Assembly (NCBI RefSeq): GCF_020539505.1
Contig: NZ_JACDXW010000003.1
Location: 186,001-250,000 of the forward strand
Direction of reading: 5' to 3'
Source of the DNA: Mesopusillimonas faecipullorum
GTDB taxonomy: Bacteria; Pseudomonadota; Gammaproteobacteria; Burkholderiales; Burkholderiaceae_B
Length of the DNA stretch: 64,000 nt
The translations under genes were made by a program, and so were the position numbers. Below the pieces are notes generated by a model. That model made no database searches, was not told the DNA's origin, and saw nothing but the letters and a program-made list of their open reading frames with translations. Positions 26,897 to 35,991 of this stretch are shown here, piece by piece. Within the stretch, counting starts at the first letter, position 1, and the number at the start of each line of letters is the position of its first letter.

Positions 26897-28639
26897 TCAG
26901 TTCTCGCTTGCTGCCGCATCGGCAACAGATAGATCGACGGCGGGTTCCAAACGCTGTACGGGCAACTGCTCCAGCTGCCAGGCTTGCGCGTTCAGGGCCA
27001 AAGACTGGTTCACCTCCCAGCCATCGCCCAGATAGGGATAATCCAGGCGCTGATGCGCGCCGCGGCTTTCGCGGCGCGACAAGGCAGCGCGCGTTACCGC
27101 TTCGGCCACCAGCAGCATATTGCGCAGGTCCAGTGCGTCCAGGCGCACCAAATCTTGCACGCCACCGCCAGGCAAGCCTTCGCCCAATTCGTCGCGCAGA
27201 ACAGCCAGCTCTTTCAAGGCGCGCTCCAGGCTTTCTTCGGTACGGAAAGGGCCGACATCGGCCTGCATCAGGCATTGCAAACGGGCAATCAGGGCCGCAA
27301 CATTCAGACCTGGGCGGTTGGAAGGCGTATTCAATTGCGCCAATGCATCGGCGGCCAGTTCACGTGCACGCTCGGCCGTCACCGGCTCAGCTTGTGCCGC
27401 CCAGGCAGCTGCGCTGTGCCCAGCCTGGAAGCCGAAGGTAATGGCTTCGGTGATGGCATTGCCGGACAAACGGTTGGCGCCATTGGCGCCGCCCACGGCT
27501 TCGCCTGCGGCGTAAAGCCCTGGTACGTCAGTCGACATATCGAGTTCGACCCTTATGCCACCCATGTGATAGTGCGCAATGGGCGCGACTTCTATGGGTG
27601 CTTTGGTCAGGTCTATGCCCTGAGCCGCCAATTTTTTGATGATGGGGCCGAAGGCTTTTTTCAGGGTTTCTTCGGGCACGTGCTGGAAGCTAAGATAAGC
27701 CCCGCCCGCTGGCGTGCCGCGCCCCGCCTCTACCTCTTTCAAGATGGCATAAGTGGCAGCGTCACGCGTGACGGTGTAGCCTTCTTTTTCAGCCGCATGG
27801 CCATATTTTTCAACGAACTCTTCGCCCAGGCCGTTTAGCAGACGCCCGCCCAATTTGTAGCGGAAAGGGTCCCACATAATGGGGTCGAAACCTACCAAAC
27901 GCGGGGCCAGATGGCCGATAGGGAAGAACTGCACGAACTCCATATCTATCAGTCGTGCACCGGCGCGCAAGGCCAGAGCATAACCATCGCCGCCCATATT
28001 CAACGAGGCGCTATTGCGGCGGTAAAGACGGGTCAACCCACCAGTGGCAATGATGACGGCAGGCGCACGCAAGACGACAGGTTCGCCGGTAGCCAGACTA
28101 AGCGCCGCCGCACCAACCACTCGACCGTTTTCGCGCAGCAAATCCAGAATCAACATGTCGCCCAAACGCCGCACCAGCGGCTCTTGCGCCACTTGCGTAC
28201 GCAAGGTCTTTGCCACTGCCGGCCCGGTGTTCAAGTAATCGACATAAACGCAGCGAGGCCTGTCATGGCCCGGCGCCTGCACTTGGCTGAGATGGCCGTC
28301 CACGCTGGCCCAGCCTACATTCCAATTTTGTAATTGACGTATGGCGTCTACGCCGGATTCACAGACCAAGCGAGCCAAAGGTTCGCTGCATAGACCGCGC
28401 CCCGCTTTAAGCGTGTCGACATAGTGGTGGCGCCAGTCGTCGGGCACTTGCTCGCCCAGCGCCGCAGCCACTGTCATCTGCGCCATGATGGTTGCACCGC
28501 CGCGCCCGATCAGGCTGCGGTCGGCCAAGATCACCCGGCTGCCGTCCTGGGACGCCGTCAGCGCGGCGCTCATGCCTGCACCGCCCGCACCGATAACGAG
28601 GACGTCGGTTTCCAGCTCTACTACATTGTCCACACTCAT
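26897..28639 (-). CDS. FAD-dependent fumarate reductase/succinate dehydrogenase-like flavoprotein
   Basis: A 580-residue flavoprotein. It has the FAD-binding dinucleotide motif DVLVIGAGGAGMSAALTAS at the N-terminus, catalytic-domain motifs TRDAATYAI and VAPIAHYHMGGI, the second FAD motif DVPGLYAAGEAVGGANGANR and LSGNAITEAITFG. The helical C-terminal domain is typical (LRNMLLVAEAVTRAALSRRESRGAH). The loop where SdhA holds FAD through a covalent histidine reads GRGGATIMAQM, without histidine, so FAD is probably non-covalent, as in L-aspartate oxidase. It overlaps the upstream ABC ATPase gene by 4 bp (ATGA). The substrate is not known; it may reduce or oxidise a compound imported by the neighbouring transporters. 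Confidence 0.87.
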   Translation of the reverse strand: MSVDNVVELETDVLVIGAGGAGMSAALTASQDGSRVILADRSLIGRGGATIMAQMTVAAALGEQVPDDWRHHYVDTLKAGRGLCSEPLARLVCESGVDAIRQLQNWNVGWASVDGHLSQVQAPGHDRPRCVYVDYLNTGPAVAKTLRTQVAQEPLVRRLGDMLILDLLRENGRVVGAAALSLATGEPVVLRAPAVIIATGGLTRLYRRNSASLNMGGDGYALALRAGARLIDMEFVQFFPIGHLAPRLVGFDPIMWDPFRYKLGGRLLNGLGEEFVEKYGHAAEKEGYTVTRDAATYAILKEVEAGRGTPAGGAYLSFQHVPEETLKKAFGPIIKKLAAQGIDLTKAPIEVAPIAHYHMGGIRVELDMSTDVPGLYAAGEAVGGANGANRLSGNAITEAITFGFQAGHSAAAWAAQAEPVTAERARELAADALAQLNTPSNRPGLNVAALIARLQCLMQADVGPFRTEESLERALKELAVLRDELGEGLPGGGVQDLVRLDALDLRNMLLVAEAVTRAALSRRESRGAHQRLDYPYLGDGWEVNQSLALNAQAWQLEQLPVQRLEPAVDLSVADAAASEN

Positions 28640-29376
28640 GCGGCCCCCAGATAAGCTTTTTGTACGGCGGGGTCGGCGGCCAGATCGGCGGCAGCCCCTT
28701 GAATAATGATATGGCCATGCTGCAGCACGTAGGCGCGATCGGCCAGCTCTAGCGCTATGCGTGCGTTTTGCTCGACCAGCAGAATTGTCTGGCCCGCTGC
28801 TTTCCAGCGAAACAACACGTCATACACAAGGTCGACATAACGCGGCGACAAGCCCATGGAGGGCTCATCTATGCAAATCAAACGCCCTCGGCGTAGCCAG
28901 GCGCGGCCCAAGGCCAGCATCTGCTGCTCTCCGCCCGACAAGGTGCCTGCGGCTTGGCGCCGGCGCTCACCCAGACGAGGAAAGGTCTGGAAGACTTCTT
29001 CCAAATCCCGTGCAATGCCCTGCTTGTCTTTACGACGCGGGTAAGCCCCCATCAACAGGTTTTCCTGCACAGACATTTCGGGGAAAACACGCCGCCCTTC
29101 GGGCACGCTGGCCACACCGCGCTCGATGACGTCGGGCGAACTCAAACCATCTATGCGCTCACCATCCATGGTAACGCTGCCGTGAGTCGGCTTGACCAAG
29201 CCCAAGACGGTCTTGATGGTCGTGGATTTTCCCGAGGCGTTACCGCCAAGTACCGAGACGACCTCACCCTGCTCTACATGCAGATTAATTCGGAACAGCG
29301 CCTGAACGGCCCCGTAATGGACGTCTATCTCGTCCAGTTTCAAAAAGGGTTGGGCTTGATCAACCAAGGTGTGCAT
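28636..29376 (-). CDS. livF: Branched-chain amino acid-type ABC transporter ATP-binding protein (LivF)
   Basis: A 246-residue ATPase: Walker A VLGGNASGKSTTIKTVLGL, signature LSGGEQQMLALGRAWL, Walker B RLICIDEPSMGLSP and ILLVEQNARIALELADRAYV, typical of LivF. In Walker A the usual GxNGAGKST is GGNASGKST, keeping the lysine. The start MHTLVDQAQ at 29376 lies inside the livG gene end (17-bp overlap). It forms the importer with livG, the fused permease and livK upstream. The imported compound is probably an amide or amino-acid-like substrate of the downstream enzymes. Confidence 0.9.
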   Translation of the reverse strand: MHTLVDQAQPFLKLDEIDVHYGAVQALFRINLHVEQGEVVSVLGGNASGKSTTIKTVLGLVKPTHGSVTMDGERIDGLSSPDVIERGVASVPEGRRVFPEMSVQENLLMGAYPRRKDKQGIARDLEEVFQTFPRLGERRRQAAGTLSGGEQQMLALGRAWLRRGRLICIDEPSMGLSPRYVDLVYDVLFRWKAAGQTILLVEQNARIALELADRAYVLQHGHIIIQGAAADLAADPAVQKAYLGAA

Positions 29377-30217
29377 CCGATGAAACCGGCCGGGTACGTA
29401 CACGGCCTAGATAGGCTTCGACGACCTCGGGATGGTCAAGCGCCTCATCCGGATCGCCTTCGGCCAGTATTTGCCCCTGATTCAACACAATGACCCGGTC
29501 GGCCACTTGGCGCACCAGCGACAGCTTATGCTCAACCACCAGAATGCCCAGTTGGGGATGCAGGCGCCGCAATTGCAGCAGCAACTCCGTCAACTCGGCT
29601 GTTTCGGTGGGGTTCATACCTGCCGCGGGTTCGTCTAGCAGCAAGTAGTCGGGTTGCCCTGCCAACACGCGAGCGATTTCAAGCCTGCGGCGATTGGCGT
29701 AGGACAGGGTATAGGCCGGCTGATGGCGGCGTGGCCACAGTCGTTCGCCAAAAAGCTGAAGAATATCTTGCACCACAGCTTCTTGGGCTTGCAGGCGGCG
29801 ACGCCATGATGCCGTGCCCAGCAAAGAGGCAAACAGCTCGCTGAAAGGGTCTTTCAAGCGCCCACTGGCCCGCTCTTCAGCCAGTAGCCGTGCTTGCGTG
29901 CCCAACATCACGCTGTCCCATACCGTTAGGGCAGGAAACACCCTTGAGGTCTGGAAGCTGCGCCCGATACCCAAGCGCGCAATACGCTCGGGTGGTAGCT
30001 TGTCGATGCGGCGATCCTCCAGCCAGATACGGCCACTGGTAAGGCTCGCAACCCCGCTGATCAACTGGATAAGCGTGGACTTACCGGCGCCATTGGGGCC
30101 CACCAGCGCCAGGGTTTCACCCGGCGGCAGAGACAAACTAACGTCATCAACGGCTTTGACGCCATCGTAATGCCGCGAGACGTTCTCAAGGCGCAAGGCC
30201 TTTGTAGACGAATTCAT
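29360..30217 (-). CDS. livG: Branched-chain amino acid-type ABC transporter ATP-binding protein (LivG)
   Basis: A 285-residue ATPase with Walker A LVGPNGAGKSTLIQLISG, FQTSRVFPALTVWDSVMLGT, the signature region TLSYANRRRLEIARVL (the usual LSGGQ-like core degenerates to LSYAN, as in many LivG proteins), Walker B YLLLDEPAAGMNP and GILVVEHKLSLV. The start at 30217 (MNSSTKALRLENVSRHYDGV) overlaps the permease stop by 4 bp; the in-frame extension to 30292 is antisense-free but would lie inside the permease gene. Confidence 0.9.
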   Translation of the reverse strand: MNSSTKALRLENVSRHYDGVKAVDDVSLSLPPGETLALVGPNGAGKSTLIQLISGVASLTSGRIWLEDRRIDKLPPERIARLGIGRSFQTSRVFPALTVWDSVMLGTQARLLAEERASGRLKDPFSELFASLLGTASWRRRLQAQEAVVQDILQLFGERLWPRRHQPAYTLSYANRRRLEIARVLAGQPDYLLLDEPAAGMNPTETAELTELLLQLRRLHPQLGILVVEHKLSLVRQVADRVIVLNQGQILAEGDPDEALDHPEVVEAYLGRVRTRPVSSDAHLG

Positions 30218-32094
30218 CGCGCCCCCAGCAAACCATAAGGCCGCCAGCGCAAGGCCAGCAGCAAAACCACGCCGTAAGCAATCATGCGCCACTCGGCGAA
30301 TGGGCGGAACAGCTCTGGCAACAGCGTAAGCGCAAAGCCAGCCAAGGCAGCACCTGTCAGGTTGCCCAGCCCACCCAGCACCGCCATGGTCAGCAAGAGC
30401 ATGGACGCCTGCACATTGAAACTGTCGGGGCTGATGACGCTTTGCACATAGGCAAACAGGCCGCCCGCGGCCCCTGCCAAAGCACCCGATACGGCAAAGC
30501 CCATAAGCAGATAACGCCGCACAGGGATGCCCGCCGCATGCGCAGCCAAGCGATCTTCACGCATACCGCGCCAAACCCGGCCTACGCCGGAGCGCAGCAA
30601 ACGTTGCGCCAGATACAGGCTGACGGCGGCGACCAAGGCAACGAGCCAGAACTTCTGGCTGATGCTGGCCAGCCTCAGGCCACCCAGCAAGTCGAACTGC
30701 GGGGCGGGTATGTTGAGAAAGCCCATGGGGCCGCGCGTGACGCTTAGCCAGGTCATGAAAATCAGAAAGCCGATCTGCCCTATGGCCAAAGTACCCAATG
30801 CTGCGGTATGACCAGACAGCTTGTACAAAGGCAAGGCGGCTACTGCGGCGACTGCTGCTGTCAGCAATACCGCAGCAGGCAAGGCAATCTCGGTGGGCAA
30901 ACCGTAGGTGTGGCCCAAGACCGCTACGGTGTAGGCGCCCACACCGTAAAAGGCGGCATGGCCGATAGACAGCACCCCCATCACACCCGAGACCAGCGTG
31001 ACGCTACTGGCCAGCATGGCGAAAATCATGGAATAGACCACCGCCTGCAATAGGTAGCTGCTGTTGCTAAGCAAAGGCACGATTGCCAGCACAGCGCCTG
31101 CCAGCAAAAAGCCCCACGCCGGCATATCGAACACACGGTGCGCCGCGCGTTGGCTGGAAGCCGAGGCCAACAAACTGGTGGTAGGCATACTGCCACCGGC
31201 CGCACCGGCACCACCCAGCGCGTCCAGACGCGAGTCGCCCAACAACCCCTGAGGTCGGAAGATCAGGAAGACAAGCAGCAACGAGAAGGCCACCAGGTCG
31301 CGATAGCCTTCACCGACGTAGGCGCTGGCCAGGGTTTCGATGACCCCTAGCAACAAGCCACCGACAACCGCCCCCGGAATACTGGTCAAGCCGCCCAACA
31401 GCGCTGCCGAGAAGCCTTTGAGCGAGAACGGCATGCCCATCTGCGGGAACACGCTCTCGAAATACAGGGCCACCAGAATACCGCTCAGTGCGCCCAAGGT
31501 GCCCGCCAAGCCAAAGGCCAAGCGGCGTACATTACCAGTACGCACACCCAACTGGGCGGCTGCGTCACGGTCTTGGGCGGTAGCGCGCACGGTGCGCCCC
31601 ATCCACGAGTAACGCAGGAAACAGGTCAGCAGTATGGCCGCCATCGCCCCAAAGACAAAAATAACAATGTCTGTGGTGGTGATATAGGCCCCCCCTATGA
31701 AGAAGGTGTGATTCTCGAATGGAACAGGAAACGCCTGCCCCTCCGGCGACCAGATGATCTCGGCCAATTGGTCAACGATGATGCTGATGGCCAAGGTAGA
31801 CAAGACCGGCGCAATATAAGGGCCGTTGGTCAAGGGCCGCAATGCCACGCCTTCCAGCACCATCCCCAGGAACGTGACGATGACGATGGCAAGCGCTGCT
31901 GCCACCACCAAAGGCAGCCCCACCGCGGTTATAAGGGTAAAAGTCAGAAAAGCGCCAAGCATGAACAAGGCGCCCTGAGCAAAGTTGATGAGATTGGAAA
32001 CGCCAAAGACCAGGCTGAACCCTAATGCGATTAGGGCGTACACCTGGCCTATGGCCAAACCATTCAAGATTTGGCTGAAGAAAAGTTCTAGCAC
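30214..32094 (-). CDS. Fused LivH-LivM branched-chain amino acid-type permease
   Basis: A 626-residue membrane protein. Residues ~1-290 match LivH (LNGLAIGQVYALIALGFSLV; SLKGFSAALLGGLTSIPGAV). After a linker, residues ~325-620 match LivM (VVYSMIFAMLASSVTLVSGV; SIGHAAFYGVGAYTVAVLGH; SGALAGAAGGLFAYVQSV). One gene thus supplies both halves of the channel. The start is a GTG at 32094, 9 bp after livK; the strength of its ribosome binding site is poor. A single-chain LivHM is known in proteobacteria. Confidence 0.88.
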   Translation of the reverse strand: MLELFFSQILNGLAIGQVYALIALGFSLVFGVSNLINFAQGALFMLGAFLTFTLITAVGLPLVVAAALAIVIVTFLGMVLEGVALRPLTNGPYIAPVLSTLAISIIVDQLAEIIWSPEGQAFPVPFENHTFFIGGAYITTTDIVIFVFGAMAAILLTCFLRYSWMGRTVRATAQDRDAAAQLGVRTGNVRRLAFGLAGTLGALSGILVALYFESVFPQMGMPFSLKGFSAALLGGLTSIPGAVVGGLLLGVIETLASAYVGEGYRDLVAFSLLLVFLIFRPQGLLGDSRLDALGGAGAAGGSMPTTSLLASASSQRAAHRVFDMPAWGFLLAGAVLAIVPLLSNSSYLLQAVVYSMIFAMLASSVTLVSGVMGVLSIGHAAFYGVGAYTVAVLGHTYGLPTEIALPAAVLLTAAVAAVAALPLYKLSGHTAALGTLAIGQIGFLIFMTWLSVTRGPMGFLNIPAPQFDLLGGLRLASISQKFWLVALVAAVSLYLAQRLLRSGVGRVWRGMREDRLAAHAAGIPVRRYLLMGFAVSGALAGAAGGLFAYVQSVISPDSFNVQASMLLLTMAVLGGLGNLTGAALAGFALTLLPELFRPFAEWRMIAYGVVLLLALRWRPYGLLGAR

Positions 32095-32103
32095 TTCAAA
32101 AGA

Positions 32104-33234
32104 TCAAAAGAGTTGAAATTGGCCGTCGCGCACGATGATGAATGTGGGATCTTTGCGCACGTCGCCATTGGCATCATATTTGGTGACGCCGGTAACACCT
32201 TCGTAGGCAGGACCATTGATCAACTCTTCGCGCACAGCTTCGCCGGTAAGCGGCTTGCCGGACTGTATCACGCGGCGAATCGCTCCCACCCCTACAGCCG
32301 CGGCATCGTAAGCCAATGCCGAAAACTGGTCGGGCAGTTTGCCATACTTGTCTTGATAAGCCTTGGTAAAAGCTTGGCGCTTGGCTTCCGGGTCTTGAGC
32401 CGAGAATATAGTGTGCAGCACCGCGCCTTCAGCCGCTGGGCCCGCCAGTTCGATGAACTTGGGCGAAGTCAGCGGAATGCCACCGCCAACAGGCACGTCG
32501 ATACCGGCCTGACGCAATTGGCGAATGAAAATCGACGCCTCTTGGTAAGGCAAGGCCATGAACACCCCTTCTGGGGCCAGCGACTTGATTTTGCTGATCA
32601 GCGGACGGAACTCGCGCGAGCCAGGCTGAACGCTTTCAAGTAACAGCACCTTGCCACCTTCTTTTTCAATGGCCTCGGCAGTGGCTTTGGCGGTATAGAC
32701 GCCCCAGTCATCTTGAGAGTAAGGAATGACGACTGTTCTGGCACCCAGTTTTTTCTGGATGGTGTCAGCGTTGTACTGCGCCAGAATGTCGTCGGTGTTG
32801 TTCTGGCGGAAAACGTAATCGCTTTGTTTGCTGAAATCGGGGTGCGACGAGGTAGGGCTGATTTGGGGAATGTGTGCTTCGGACAGAATAGGCGCAGCCG
32901 CCATGGAAGCCGTGGTCGACCACGAACCGATTGCCAGCACCACACTGGGGGTACCAGCAATTTTACGTGCAACAGTAGCGGCTTCTTGAGGAGAATTGCG
33001 GTCGTCTTCGACGATCAGCGTGACCGGACGACCTTCGATGCCGCCTGCCGCCCGCACTTCGTCTAGATAAAGCTCGACAGCGTTCTTGAAGCTGGTGCCG
33101 TATTCGGCAAAATTGCCCGAAAGGTGAGAGAAAAACCCGATGGTGACAGGTTCGTCTTTGGCGGTTTGAGCCTGAGCGGAGAGGCTGAAAGGCAAGACGG
33201 CAGCCAGCGCGAAAGCACTAAGCAAGCGTTTCAT
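32104..33234 (-). CDS. Branched-chain amino acid-type ABC transporter substrate-binding protein (LivK-like)
   Basis: A 376-residue periplasmic binding protein with a signal peptide (MKRLLSAFALAAVLPFSLSA, cleavage near AQA) and a two-lobed type I fold: VTIGFFSHLSGNFAEYGTSF, VTLIVEDDRNSPQEAATVAR and PQISPTSSHPDFSKQSDYVF. Relatives bind branched-chain amino acids, amides or urea. It starts 131 bp below the amidohydrolase gene, and the gap holds a hairpin; livHM follows by 9 bp. The ligand cannot be deduced, but the cluster suggests a cyclic amide or ureido compound. Confidence 0.88.
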   Translation of the reverse strand: MKRLLSAFALAAVLPFSLSAQAQTAKDEPVTIGFFSHLSGNFAEYGTSFKNAVELYLDEVRAAGGIEGRPVTLIVEDDRNSPQEAATVARKIAGTPSVVLAIGSWSTTASMAAAPILSEAHIPQISPTSSHPDFSKQSDYVFRQNNTDDILAQYNADTIQKKLGARTVVIPYSQDDWGVYTAKATAEAIEKEGGKVLLLESVQPGSREFRPLISKIKSLAPEGVFMALPYQEASIFIRQLRQAGIDVPVGGGIPLTSPKFIELAGPAAEGAVLHTIFSAQDPEAKRQAFTKAYQDKYGKLPDQFSALAYDAAAVGVGAIRRVIQSGKPLTGEAVREELINGPAYEGVTGVTKYDANGDVRKDPTFIIVRDGQFQLF

Positions 33235-33294
33235 GATTGAGTTCCTTGTTTGTAAGGGCGGTACACGCCTGAACTAATCGTCTGCCGAATGACA

Positions 33295-33333
33295 GCCCGC
33301 AGTTCTTTATAACCAGAATGCTAACCTGCGGGC
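33295..33333. other. Hairpin inside the operon, between amidohydrolase and livK genes
   Basis: GCCCGCAGTT (33295-33304) pairs with AACCTGCGGGC (33323-33333) with one bulged base; the 18-nt loop is AT-rich. In the minus (transcribed) direction no U-run follows, so it is more likely a processing or stability structure than a terminator. Confidence 0.5.
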
Positions 33334-33365
33334 TTACATATTACCAAATCCCTATAAGTAATAAG

Positions 33366-34046
33366 TTAATAAGACAGTAGTTTGCACACCTGATCAACGG
33401 TCAACACCTCGCCAAACAAGGACTGGATATTGTTAAGCGTCGCGTTATGCTCTTCGTCAGTAAGAGTGGCATTGGCATCGGCCAGAAACACCACTTGATA
33501 ATTGCGTTGGGCGGCATCGCGCGCGGTGCTTTCAGAGCAACAGTTGGTCATGGTGCCCGAAACAATCACGGTATCTATGCCTTTTTCGCGCAGCAGCTTG
33601 TCTAGTTCGCAGGTGCCTGGCACGAAAGCGCTGAAACGCGTTTTATCGACGATAAGGTCTTGCTCGGACACATCCAGCTCGGGCCAAAGCTCGAAACCTT
33701 CATTGCCACGCGTAAACGCGCCACGCGAACCCTCTTTAGCCTCAGGGCTGGAAATCACGTCATACCAAAACGTCCAGTTCTGGGGCTCATGCTCGTCGTA
33801 GGTATAGCGCAAGAAGACGTTCAGGCCACCGGCCTCGCGCACAGCCTGACTGCAGCGGTTGATATTGCCGACGATCTCGCGCGCCATGGGGATCTCGACA
33901 GCCGCACCGGGCGCCAGAAAACCCACCTGCATATCGACGATCAAATGCGCACAACGGCGGGCTTCCAGTTTTTGAAGAATACGGTCGCGCCCACGATGCT
34001 GGCGGCTACGCTCAACGATTTTTGGTGAAAGCTGAATCTTATGCAC
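33366..34046 (-). CDS. Cysteine hydrolase of the isochorismatase superfamily (N-carbamoylsarcosine amidase-like)
   Basis: A 226-residue amidohydrolase. The catalytic triad is visible: D38 in HLIVDMQVGF, K135 in IVDKTRFSAF and C170 in SGTMTNCCSESTARDA. Family members hydrolyse N-carbamoyl compounds, maleamate, nicotinamide or isochorismate; next to a hydantoinase-type enzyme, N-carbamoylsarcosine or a similar ureido acid is the most economical guess. The start is a GTG at 34046 with AGGAG about 8 bp upstream. It sits between two ABC importers. A second, broken member of the superfamily lies at 38710-39245. Confidence 0.85.
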   Translation of the reverse strand: MHKIQLSPKIVERSRQHRGRDRILQKLEARRCAHLIVDMQVGFLAPGAAVEIPMAREIVGNINRCSQAVREAGGLNVFLRYTYDEHEPQNWTFWYDVISSPEAKEGSRGAFTRGNEGFELWPELDVSEQDLIVDKTRFSAFVPGTCELDKLLREKGIDTVIVSGTMTNCCSESTARDAAQRNYQVVFLADANATLTDEEHNATLNNIQSLFGEVLTVDQVCKLLSY

Positions 34047-34088
34047 GTCTGGTTCTCCTGTTGTGTTCGTCTTGCTAGACAGCGACCG

Positions 34089-35111
34089 CTAAGGGGTTTT
34101 GCGCATGCTGAGCGCCTGATCTGACGAGGCCGTAGGTGCGCGCCAAGCTTTGGGTAAAGGCAAGCGCATCAAGCGACCGAAGATGCCCTCGGGCATGACC
34201 ACCACCGTCAAGATGAAGAAGGCGCCCAATGTCAGCAGCCAGTAAGGCCCCAAGGCCGTAGAGAGTACGCTCTCTACCGTGCGCACCAACAAGACGCCCA
34301 AGAAGGCTGCGAGCAACACGGCTCGGCCACCCACCGCCACCCAGATCAGGACTTCGGTGGAGAGCGCCGTACCGATGATCGCAGGAGACACAAAGCCAAA
34401 CTGCGCCGTGAACAGGGCACCCGCATAGCCCGCCATGGCGCCGGAAATGGTAAAGGCCAGCACTTTGTAATCGATGGTGCGATAGCCAAACGACGCGGTA
34501 CGCGTTTCGTTATTCCGTATGGCCGCCAAGGCCACGCCCAAGGGCGAGCGCTGAATGAACAGCACGATCAAGTAAATGACCAGGGCAGAACCAAGCACAA
34601 AGTAGAAGGTTTCATTCGCGCTGAGCATGTCATCGCCCGTGCGCCAGCTAGCCATCAGGGGCGGCACGCCCAACAAGCCGTCGAAGCCGCCGATAAAGTC
34701 TATGCGTTGGGCACATATCTCGACGATGAAGGCCGCACACAAAGTGACAATGGCAAAAAAGGCGCCGGACAAACCTTTACCCACGAAAAGCAACTTACCC
34801 AACACATAGGCCGCCAGCGCCGGCACCAAGGTGGCCAGCAGCATCCCCATAGCCTGAGAGCCGCCAAACCAGGTAAAGCGCTCCAGCGTGGTCAGGCCCA
34901 TCATGTAGCCCCCCAGCCCGAAGAAAATCGCCTGCCCGAAGCACAAAATACCCACCTGTCCCCAAATGAAAGACAGGCTCATGGCCAGAATGCCGTAGGT
35001 GACATACTGGGCCATCTGACTGACGCTCCATTCATCGGCAAACAGTGGCACAACCATCAGCGCCACCCACACCGCCACGGTGAGCGTGACGCCCAGATAT
35101 CGCTTGCTCAT
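34089..35111 (-). CDS. Branched-chain amino acid/urea-type ABC permease (LivM/UrtC)
   Basis: A 340-residue permease with about nine membrane segments and LivM motifs (YGILAMSLSFIWGQVGILCF; FFGLGGYMMGL; ISGAMAGYAGALFTAQFGFVSP; EVLIWVAVGGRAVLLAAFLG). The features fit the LivM/UrtC branch. The start at 35111 is 1 bp after the livH stop. It forms the first importer of the cluster with livH, livF, livG and a frameshifted binding protein. Confidence 0.88.
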   Translation of the reverse strand: MSKRYLGVTLTVAVWVALMVVPLFADEWSVSQMAQYVTYGILAMSLSFIWGQVGILCFGQAIFFGLGGYMMGLTTLERFTWFGGSQAMGMLLATLVPALAAYVLGKLLFVGKGLSGAFFAIVTLCAAFIVEICAQRIDFIGGFDGLLGVPPLMASWRTGDDMLSANETFYFVLGSALVIYLIVLFIQRSPLGVALAAIRNNETRTASFGYRTIDYKVLAFTISGAMAGYAGALFTAQFGFVSPAIIGTALSTEVLIWVAVGGRAVLLAAFLGVLLVRTVESVLSTALGPYWLLTLGAFFILTVVVMPEGIFGRLMRLPLPKAWRAPTASSDQALSMRKTP

Positions 35112-35112
35112 C

Positions 35113-35967
35113 TCAGCGCTTCCTTGAAATCAGGCCCTCGGGCCACAGGCGGATGACCACGATGGCCAGCACGAATACAGCAATCTGCGCGGTCACCTGA
35201 GTGCCCAACGAGGCAATCACGGTACTGGTGGTGCCGATAAGGCCCACGCCCAGCACCACGCCCAGCAAGTGGGAAATACCCCCCACCATGATGGAGAGGA
35301 AGGCGGGAATCAGAAAACCGCCGCCCATCTGCGGGTCTACGCTCATGATGGGCGCCATAACAGCGCCGGCAAAACCCGCCAAAGCCGCCCCGAAGGCGAA
35401 GGTCCAGCGATCCATGCGCCGTGTGTTCAGGCCCAGCGAAGCCGCCATGGCACGATTGGCGATGACGCCCCGCACCGCCAAGCCTAGATGGGTGCGATAA
35501 AACACCCAGAAAGTGGCAATACTGATGGCAAGCGCCATGCCCATGATGAACAGCCTGAAGGACGGGTACACCACGCCCAGCACATGCACGGGCTCGGGCA
35601 GAGGGTTCACGATGCTCTGCGAGGTAGGCCCGAATATGATGATGATCAGCTGCTTGAGGACAATGGAAATACCCCAGGTAGCCAAAATAGTGTCGATGAA
35701 CCGATGGTAGACATGGCGGATCACGAATTGCTCTAGCAGCAGCCCCACCACCGCCAACATCGCCGGCGCCAGCAGCAAGGCCAGCCAATAAGGCAACTGC
35801 CATTGCTGAATGGCGACCACGCCATAAGCCCCCAGCAGAAAGAACTCGCCATGCGCCATATTGATGACGTTCATCAGGCCGAAAATAATGACCAACCCCA
35901 AGCTGACCAGCAATAGGCTTAATGAAAAACTCAGCGTGTCCAGCCCAAGTTCAATAGCAAAAGTCAT
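35113..35967 (-). CDS. Branched-chain amino acid/urea-type ABC permease (LivH/UrtB)
   Basis: A 284-residue permease with about eight membrane segments: LSFSLSLLLVSLGLVIIFGL, MNVINMAHGEFFLLGAYGVV, and near the end FLIPAFLSIMVGGISHLLG, the LivH pattern. It follows livF by 24 bp and precedes livM by 1 bp. Confidence 0.88.
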   Translation of the reverse strand: MTFAIELGLDTLSFSLSLLLVSLGLVIIFGLMNVINMAHGEFFLLGAYGVVAIQQWQLPYWLALLLAPAMLAVVGLLLEQFVIRHVYHRFIDTILATWGISIVLKQLIIIIFGPTSQSIVNPLPEPVHVLGVVYPSFRLFIMGMALAISIATFWVFYRTHLGLAVRGVIANRAMAASLGLNTRRMDRWTFAFGAALAGFAGAVMAPIMSVDPQMGGGFLIPAFLSIMVGGISHLLGVVLGVGLIGTTSTVIASLGTQVTAQIAVFVLAIVVIRLWPEGLISRKR

Positions 35968-35991
35968 ACGTTTGCTCCAATGCGGGCGCTG

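Noticed and set aside
26984-27838. Open 284-codon frame on the plus strand
   Set aside because: Opposite the flavoprotein gene, which has clear FAD motifs.
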